Assembly (NCBI RefSeq): GCF_001650405.1
Contig: NZ_LWCU01000010.1
Location: forward strand, 1-64,000
Source of the DNA: Microbacterium sp. H83
GTDB lineage: Bacteria; Actinomycetota; Actinomycetes; Actinomycetales; Microbacteriaceae
DNA length: 64,000 bases
Direction: 5' to 3'
Below are positions 59,177-64,000 of this stretch, piece after piece. How positions within the stretch are numbered: the stretch's first letter is position 1; every line of letters begins with the position of its first letter. The notes beneath the pieces are model-generated. The model ran no database searches. It saw nothing but the letters and a program-made list of their open reading frames with translations, and was not told where the DNA came from. The translations under genes were made by a program, and so were the position numbers.

Positions 59177-59303
59177 CTCCCCCCTCCACCGTTCGCATCG
59201 CGCACCGAACCGAGGCGCCTCGCGTCATGAAAGGGCCCGCCGCGCGTCTCGGTACGTGAGACCCGGCGGCGGCCGCCGACGGGCAGCGACACGAGGAGTT
59301 CTC

Positions 59304-59618
59304 ATGACCCGGTTCCTGATCCTGTACCGCGCCGACGACAGCACGGCGGAGCAGACGGCGAGCATCGATCCCGAGGCCGGCGCGGAGTCGATGAGCGCGT
59401 GGATGGACTGGGCGGCCCGCGCGGGCGACGCGATCGTCGATCTCGGGATGCCGACGCAGACCGTCGCGGGCGGGTCGCTCGGCTCGCACATCGGCGGCTA
59501 CTCGATCATGCAGTCGGAGTCGCTCGCGTCGCTGCTCGCGCTGTTCGAGGAGCACCCGCACCGCGCCTCCGGCGGCGACATCGAGGTGCTCGAGATGCAG
59601 CCGATCCCGGGTCTGTGA
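59304..59618 (+). CDS. YCII-related/DGPF-domain small protein
   Basis: 104 residues. A ferredoxin-like alpha+beta fold of the YCII/DGPF group: MTRFLILYRADD, a WMDWAARAG helix, GSLGSHIGGYSIMQSESLAS and EVLEMQPIPGL. Small family members often sit beside sigma factors, but none is here. GAGGAG precedes the ATG. Function unknown. Confidence 0.78.
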   Translation: MTRFLILYRADDSTAEQTASIDPEAGAESMSAWMDWAARAGDAIVDLGMPTQTVAGGSLGSHIGGYSIMQSESLASLLALFEEHPHRASGGDIEVLEMQPIPGL

Positions 59619-59620
59619 CC

Positions 59621-59707
59621 CCCGACGGATCACGGACGATCGGACGGATCACGGACGATCCGTCGTCGAAGGTCCGTGATCCGTCCGGATGTCCGTGATC
59701 CGTCGGG
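59621..59707. repeat. 87-bp double palindrome
   Basis: Two 36-base arms (59621-59656 and 59672-59707) match at about 34 positions, each arm containing two copies of the ggatcacggac word. It lies between the convergent YCII and LacI genes and is probably a bidirectional terminator. Confidence 0.85.
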
Positions 59708-59770
59708 CGTCCGGGGAACCGTCGGGAGGGGGAGTCGGGCGTCCGGAGTCGGAGACCGACAGGGGTGGGG

Positions 59771-60778
59771 TCAGACCAGGCGGGCGGTCGTCCCCCGGAC
59801 GTTCAGCTCGTAGGGCAGAGCGGCCGGGATGCCGGCATCCGCGCCTCCGGTGAGCCGGGCCAGCACGGCATCCGCCGCCCTCTCGCCCTGTCCGAGCGGG
59901 AACTGGTCGACCGTCGTGAGGCGGAAGAACTCCCCGAGCTCGTGGCCGTCGATGCCGACGATCGAGAGGTCGCCGGGCACGGCGAAGCCGAGGTCGCGGG
60001 CGGCGAGGATCGCGCCGATCGCCATCTCGTCGGACGCTGCGAACACCGCCGTGGGGCGGGGGCCCGGCCGACCGAGCAGCTGCTTCGCCGCCCGGTAGCC
60101 GCCTTCGACCGTGAAGTCGGCGGGCTCGAGGAAGGCAGGGTTCAACGGGATGCCGGCGGCGGCCAGCGCCCGCTCGAAGCCCAGCCGACGGTTGGTGGGG
60201 ATGTGGAAGTCGATGTCGAACTCGGGGTTCGCGCCGATGTGGGCGATGTCGTGGTGGCCCAGCCCGATGAGGTGCTCGGTCGCGAGCTGCGCGACCGCGA
60301 CGTCGTCGACGGTCAGCGTGTCGAGCTTCGGGTTCGGGCCGCCGATCGCGATCACCGGCAGTCCCAGGTCGAGCAGGTGCTGCGTCTCGTCGGCGTCGAG
60401 CTCGATCGACACGGCGATCACGGCATCCACCCGCTGGCGTCGGAGGAACGTGTCGAACACGTGGCGGCGGACGTCCTTGTCGGCGGTGATGTTGTAGAGC
60501 GTGATGTCGTAGCCCTCGCGCATCAGCGCCGCTGACACGCCCGACAGCACCGTGCTGAAGAACCACCGGTCGAGGAACGGCACCACGACGCCGACGTTGC
60601 GGGTGCGGCCGGACGCCAGGCTCGACGCCCGCGACGAGACGACGTACCCGAGCGTCGACGCCGCCTCCTGCACGCGCAGCCGCGCCGACTCCGACACGTG
60701 GCCGCGTCCGCTGAGGGCTCGCGACACGGTCGCCGTCGAGACGCCGGCGAGCCGGGCGACCTCATCGATGCTCGCCAT
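59771..60778 (-). CDS. LacI-family transcriptional regulator
   Basis: 335 residues. Helix-turn-helix and hinge: IDEVARLAGVSTATVSRALS, then a periplasmic-binding-like effector domain (VGVVVPFLDRWFFSTVLSGV, FAASDEMAIGAIL, DLSIVGIDGHELGEFFRLTT). Expected to bind a sugar. GGAAGGA lies 6 bases before the ATG. It follows the alpha-glucosidase gene by 90 bases on the same strand, and a LacI-type site lies before that gene. Confidence 0.93.
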   Translation of the reverse strand: MASIDEVARLAGVSTATVSRALSGRGHVSESARLRVQEAASTLGYVVSSRASSLASGRTRNVGVVVPFLDRWFFSTVLSGVSAALMREGYDITLYNITADKDVRRHVFDTFLRRQRVDAVIAVSIELDADETQHLLDLGLPVIAIGGPNPKLDTLTVDDVAVAQLATEHLIGLGHHDIAHIGANPEFDIDFHIPTNRRLGFERALAAAGIPLNPAFLEPADFTVEGGYRAAKQLLGRPGPRPTAVFAASDEMAIGAILAARDLGFAVPGDLSIVGIDGHELGEFFRLTTVDQFPLGQGERAADAVLARLTGGADAGIPAALPYELNVRGTTARLV

Positions 60779-60868
60779 GGGGTTCCTTCCTGAGGTGCTC
60801 CGGTCGCCGGTCGCGTCGGTCGTCGTGGACGAGAGCGGCGCGAACGGCGACCGGAGCGGGATGCCGGA

Positions 60869-62530
60869 TCAGGCCGTGGTGTACCAGACGGCCGTGTCGG
60901 CGGGCACCGCGCCGCCGTCGAACACCTGGCTCTGCTCGATCACGAACGCGCCCGCCGGGAGCGGCAGCGGCTCGGTGCCGAGGTTCGCGAGCACGTGGAC
61001 GTCACCGCGGCGGAACGCGACCGCGTCGGCGCCCGCATCCTCCCAGACGAGCGATCCGCTGCCGAAGCCGTACTCGCGGCGCCCGGCGAGCAGTCGCTTG
61101 TAGAGCGCGAGCGTTGACGCGGGGTCGACCTCTTCGACGTCGCGCGAGTACGCGGCCCAGTCCGCGGGCTGCGGCAGCCACGACGCGCCCGTCTCGTTGA
61201 AGCCGAATGCCGGAGCCTCGGCCTCCCAGGGCAGCGGCACGCGGCATCCGTCGCGTCCGTAGCGCTCGCCGTTCGTGCGGAACCAGGTCGGGTCCTGTCG
61301 GAACGCGTCGGGGATCTCCATGGCCTCGGGCAGGCCGAGCTCCTCGCCCTGGTACAGGTAGGCGGAGCCGGGCAGCGCGAGCATCACGGTCGTGGCCGCG
61401 CGGGCGCGGGCGAGGCCGATGGCCGTGTCGGGCTTGTCGGGGGTGTTCGGGCCGATGCCCTCTCCTTGTGGGTTCTCGGCCGTCAGTGCGAGGCGCGACG
61501 CATGGCGGACGACGTCGTGGTTCGACAGCACCCAGGTGCTCGGCGCGCCCACCGCGCCGAACTCGTCGAGCGACTCGCGGATCACGTCGCCCAGCTTCTT
61601 CGCGTCCCACTCCGTCATCAGGTACGGGAAGTTGAAGGTCTGGTGCATCTCGTCGGGGCGCACCCAGAGCGCGGTCTGCTTCAGCGTCGGCATCCACGCC
61701 TCGCCGCACAGCGCGCGGTCGCCGTCGTACTCGGCGAGCACCTCGTGCCAGTCGCGGTAGATGTCGTGCACGCCGTCCTGGCCCCAGTACGGGACGTTCG
61801 CCTCGCCGCCGCCCATCGAGTCGGCGTCGGCCGGGGGCGTGTAGTCGGGCAGGCCCTCGGCCTTGATCATGCCGTGGGCCACGTCGACGCGGAAGCCGTC
61901 GACGCCCCGGTCGAGCCAGAAGCGCAGGATGGAGCGGAACTCCTCCCGCACCTCCTCGTTGGTCCAGTCGAAGTCGGGCTGCGTAGGGTCGAAGATGTGG
62001 AGGTACCACTGGCCGGGCGTGCCGTCGGCCTCGGTCACACGCTCCCACATGCCGCCGCCGAAGACCGACTCCCAGTTGTTCGGAGGCAGCTCGCCGTTCT
62101 CGCCCTTGCCGTCGCGGAAGATGTACCGCGCGCGCTCGGGGCTGCCGGGAGCGGCCCTGAGGGCCTCCTGGAACCAGGCGTGCTGCGCCGAGGAGTGGTT
62201 GGGGACGAGGTCGACGACGACGCGGATGCCGCGGGTGTGCGCCTCGTTCAGCATGGTGTCGAAGTCGGCGAGCGTGCCGAACAGCGGGTCGACGTCGCGG
62301 TAGTCGGCGACGTCGTAGCCGGCGTCGCGCTGCGGGCTCGTCATGAACGGGCTCAGCCAGATCGCGTCGACGCCGAGCTCCTTCAGGGAGTCGAGTCGGC
62401 TCGTGATGCCGGGCAGGTCGCCGATGCCGTCGCCCGAGGCGTCGGCGAACGAACGGGGGTAGATCTGGTAGATGACCGCGCTGCGCCACCACTCGGAACC
62501 GGGGGCTGCGATCTGCTCAAGCTGTGCCAT
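60869..62530 (-). CDS. GH13 alpha-glucosidase
   Basis: 553 residues, GH13 oligo-alpha-glucosidase type. N-terminus WWRSAVIYQIYPRSFADASG, conserved regions VVVDLVPNHSS, nucleophile Asp in DGFRVDVAHG, acid/base Glu in LCGEAWMP, and LSNHDVVRH (transition-state Asp). No signal peptide, so cytosolic; acts on maltose- or sucrose-like oligosaccharides. ATG 62530 follows TAATCT by 7 nt and the LacI-type operator is just upstream; the longer frame to 62731 is rejected. Confidence 0.93.
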   Translation of the reverse strand: MAQLEQIAAPGSEWWRSAVIYQIYPRSFADASGDGIGDLPGITSRLDSLKELGVDAIWLSPFMTSPQRDAGYDVADYRDVDPLFGTLADFDTMLNEAHTRGIRVVVDLVPNHSSAQHAWFQEALRAAPGSPERARYIFRDGKGENGELPPNNWESVFGGGMWERVTEADGTPGQWYLHIFDPTQPDFDWTNEEVREEFRSILRFWLDRGVDGFRVDVAHGMIKAEGLPDYTPPADADSMGGGEANVPYWGQDGVHDIYRDWHEVLAEYDGDRALCGEAWMPTLKQTALWVRPDEMHQTFNFPYLMTEWDAKKLGDVIRESLDEFGAVGAPSTWVLSNHDVVRHASRLALTAENPQGEGIGPNTPDKPDTAIGLARARAATTVMLALPGSAYLYQGEELGLPEAMEIPDAFRQDPTWFRTNGERYGRDGCRVPLPWEAEAPAFGFNETGASWLPQPADWAAYSRDVEEVDPASTLALYKRLLAGRREYGFGSGSLVWEDAGADAVAFRRGDVHVLANLGTEPLPLPAGAFVIEQSQVFDGGAVPADTAVWYTTA

Positions 62531-62544
62531 GCGACTCAGATTAG

Positions 62545-62558
62545 TGCAAACGCTTACA
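62545..62558 (-). promoter_or_regulatory. LacI-type operator before the alpha-glucosidase gene
   Basis: TGCAAACGCTTACA, a LacI-family palindrome with central CG, directly upstream of the minus-strand -10 box TAATCT (62538-62543). Confidence 0.7.
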
Positions 62559-62714
62559 CGATTGCGACAGGTGGGATCGAATCGATTCGGGCGCGTGATA
62601 GGACGGCGGTTCCCACCGCCGCTTGCAGCGCCCGTCGACCGGAGTATCGCGCCGCGCCCATCGGTGGTTCCGGCCCGAGAGTATGCTTCGGGCATCCGAC
62701 GACTGGAGGCTGTC

Positions 62715-63143
62715 ATGGTTCCCGAGATCAACTACTGGGCGGTGCTCCTGGCGACGGCCTCGAGCATGATCGTGGGCTCGATCTGGTACGCGCCGAAGGT
62801 CTTCGGCACCCGCTGGTCGAAGCTGGCGAACGTCGACATGGACCGGCCGGGCTCCAGCGCCACGGTCGCGATCATCACGACCGTTCTCGTGAGCTTCGTG
62901 ACCGCGTGGGTGCTCGCGGGAGCCGCGGCGATCGCGTGGCACTTCTACGGCGGCTCGTTCCTCTGGGGCACTCTCGTCACCAGCATCCTGCTCTGGGCCG
63001 GATTCACCGCAGCGCGATTCATCACCCACGACGCGTTCGAGGGGCGGCCCACCGCGCTCACCACCATGAACATCGCCCACGAGCTCGTCACGCTCGTGAT
63101 CATGGCGCTGATCATCGGCGTCTGGCCGCCCGCGCTGGGCTGA
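62715..63143 (+). CDS. DUF1761 membrane protein
   Basis: 142 residues with four membrane helices. Fits DUF1761: INYWAVLLATASSMIVGSIW YAPKVFGTRW at the N-terminus and MNIAHELVTLVIMALIIGVW at the C-terminus. No function is known for the family. GGAGG lies 6 bases before the ATG. Single-gene unit. Confidence 0.88.
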   Translation: MVPEINYWAVLLATASSMIVGSIWYAPKVFGTRWSKLANVDMDRPGSSATVAIITTVLVSFVTAWVLAGAAAIAWHFYGGSFLWGTLVTSILLWAGFTAARFITHDAFEGRPTALTTMNIAHELVTLVIMALIIGVWPPALG

Positions 63144-63205
63144 GGGACAGGGAGGTCGCGGCGCGGCTCATCTCCTGAGGGACGCGATCGTGATGGTGTG
63201 GTCGA

Positions 63206-64000
63206 GTGAGACGTCCCCCCGCACCGCTGAGCGACCCGACCACCGATCCCGATGCGGCTCGGCCCCGCCGACGTCGGCGGAGGGTCATCGGCTGGATCAG
63301 CGCCGTCGTCGTCGCCGCGCTCGTGGCCACAGGCGTGATCGCCGTCGCGCAGCTGCAGGGCAACATCACGACCGCACCGCTCCGAGGGGATGCCGCCGAC
63401 GAGCCGGAACTCGCCGTGGGCGACCTGAACATCCTGCTGCTCGGCTCGGATTCCCGGGCTCTCGCCTCCGACGGCTTCGGGGAGGACGAGGGCGGCGAGC
63501 GCGCGGATGCGATGGTGCTGGCCCACATCTCCAGCGACAGCACCCGCATCGACGCGGTCCAGCTCCCGCGCGACACGCTGATGACGCTGCCGGCCTGCGA
63601 CGACACCGGCAGCGGGGAGTTCCGCGGAGGCGAGGGGATGCTGAACTCCGCGCTGGAGTACGGGCCGGCCTGCTCGGTCGCCGCCGTCGAAGCTCTCTCC
63701 GGAGTGCGGATCGATCACTTCGTGCGGCTGGACTTCGAGGGCTTCATCGGAATGGTCGACGCCCTGGGCGGTATCGAGGTGTGCCTCCCCGAGGCGCTGC
63801 AGGACGGTCAAGCGCGACTCGACCTCCCGGCCGGACCGCAGTCCATCGGCGGGGACCAGGCGCTGGCCCTCGCCCGCACGCGGTACGCGCTCGCCGAGGG
63901 GAGCGACATCGCCCGCCTCGGCCACCAGCAGATGGTCCTGTCGGCGATCGTGCAGAAGGCGACGAAGTCGGATGTGCTCGTGCGCCCCGACCGGCTGTAC
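63206..64000 (+). CDS. LytR-CpsA-Psr (LCP) family protein, cut by the window end
   Basis: At least 265 residues; the frame is open to the end of the window. An arginine-rich cytoplasmic segment (RPRRRRR near 21-27) and one membrane helix (about 28-50) precede an LCP domain: LNILLLGSDSR, ADAMVLAHISSDSTRI, VQLPRDTLM, FVRLDFEGFIGMVDALGGIE, and ALALARTRYALAEGSDIARL. LCP proteins attach teichoic acids, arabinogalactan or other glycopolymers to peptidoglycan. GTG 63206 is the first in-frame start after a stop at 63191. The C-terminus is not visible. Confidence 0.88.
   Translation, partial: MRRPPAPLSDPTTDPDAARPRRRRRRVIGWISAVVVAALVATGVIAVAQLQGNITTAPLRGDAADEPELAVGDLNILLLGSDSRALASDGFGEDEGGERADAMVLAHISSDSTRIDAVQLPRDTLMTLPACDDTGSGEFRGGEGMLNSALEYGPACSVAAVEALSGVRIDHFVRLDFEGFIGMVDALGGIEVCLPEALQDGQARLDLPAGPQSIGGDQALALARTRYALAEGSDIARLGHQQMVLSAIVQKATKSDVLVRPDRLY

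Overview
The window is GC-rich DNA from an actinobacterium, most likely the family Microbacteriaceae and probably Microbacterium or a close relative. Supporting signs are the strong G/C third-codon bias, frequent GTG starts, many promoters with a TAnnnT box 6-7 nt before the start codon (leaderless pattern), recurrent GCATCCG/CGGATGC words, DtxR-type iron boxes, an actinobacterial SoxR/FdxA pair and actinobacterial RHS sequence. No rRNA, tRNA, CRISPR array or complete insertion sequence was seen. It reads as chromosome with one small accessory patch.

Left part (1-12.5 kb): a 138-bp inverted repeat encloses a fragment of a Na+/H+ antiporter gene. It is followed by an OmpR-type two-component system divergent from a VanY-like D,D-carboxypeptidase, a Ski2-like helicase, purine nucleoside phosphorylase, an AlkD-like protein, a FUSC membrane protein, manganese catalase, a START-like protein, a truncated LuxR-type ATPase and a cold-shock protein. 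Middle-left (12.5-21 kb): an iron-siderophore uptake operon (binding protein, two permeases, ATPase, siderophore-interacting reductase) behind DtxR-like boxes, then a hydrolase/TetR pair with twin operators, a TspO-like protein and an acetyltransferase.

Potassium region (21-36 kb): kdpFABC-kdpDE on the minus strand, preceded by an unannotated 27-codon membrane ORF, and a KimA-type potassium transporter. The kdp and kimA promoters share 11-bp-spaced direct repeats, which suggests one KdpE regulon. Between them lies the accessory patch (29.4-32.1 kb): an orphan RHS C-terminal toxin tip, a DUF4240 protein as candidate immunity factor, and gene debris.

Molybdenum island (37.7-47.5 kb): a membrane-anchored sulfite-oxidase-like enzyme, moaB-moaE, moaD-moaC-moeA-moeB on the opposite strand, then a Mop-type regulator with modABC and moaA. 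Together they cover molybdate uptake, most of cofactor assembly and one likely client enzyme.

Right part (47.7-64 kb): an M20 amidohydrolase; a TetR gene divergent from an Opp-type ABC transporter in one operon with a GH3 beta-glucosidase; SoxR divergent from a ferredoxin/flavin-reductase operon; a LacI regulator followed by a GH13 alpha-glucosidase; a DUF1761 membrane protein; and an LCP protein cut by the window end.

A recurring feature is intergenic palindromic elements. At least two size-constant families occur, one of 84-86 bp (six full copies and one solo arm) and one of 61 bp (three copies), plus several unique hairpins. They lie only between genes.
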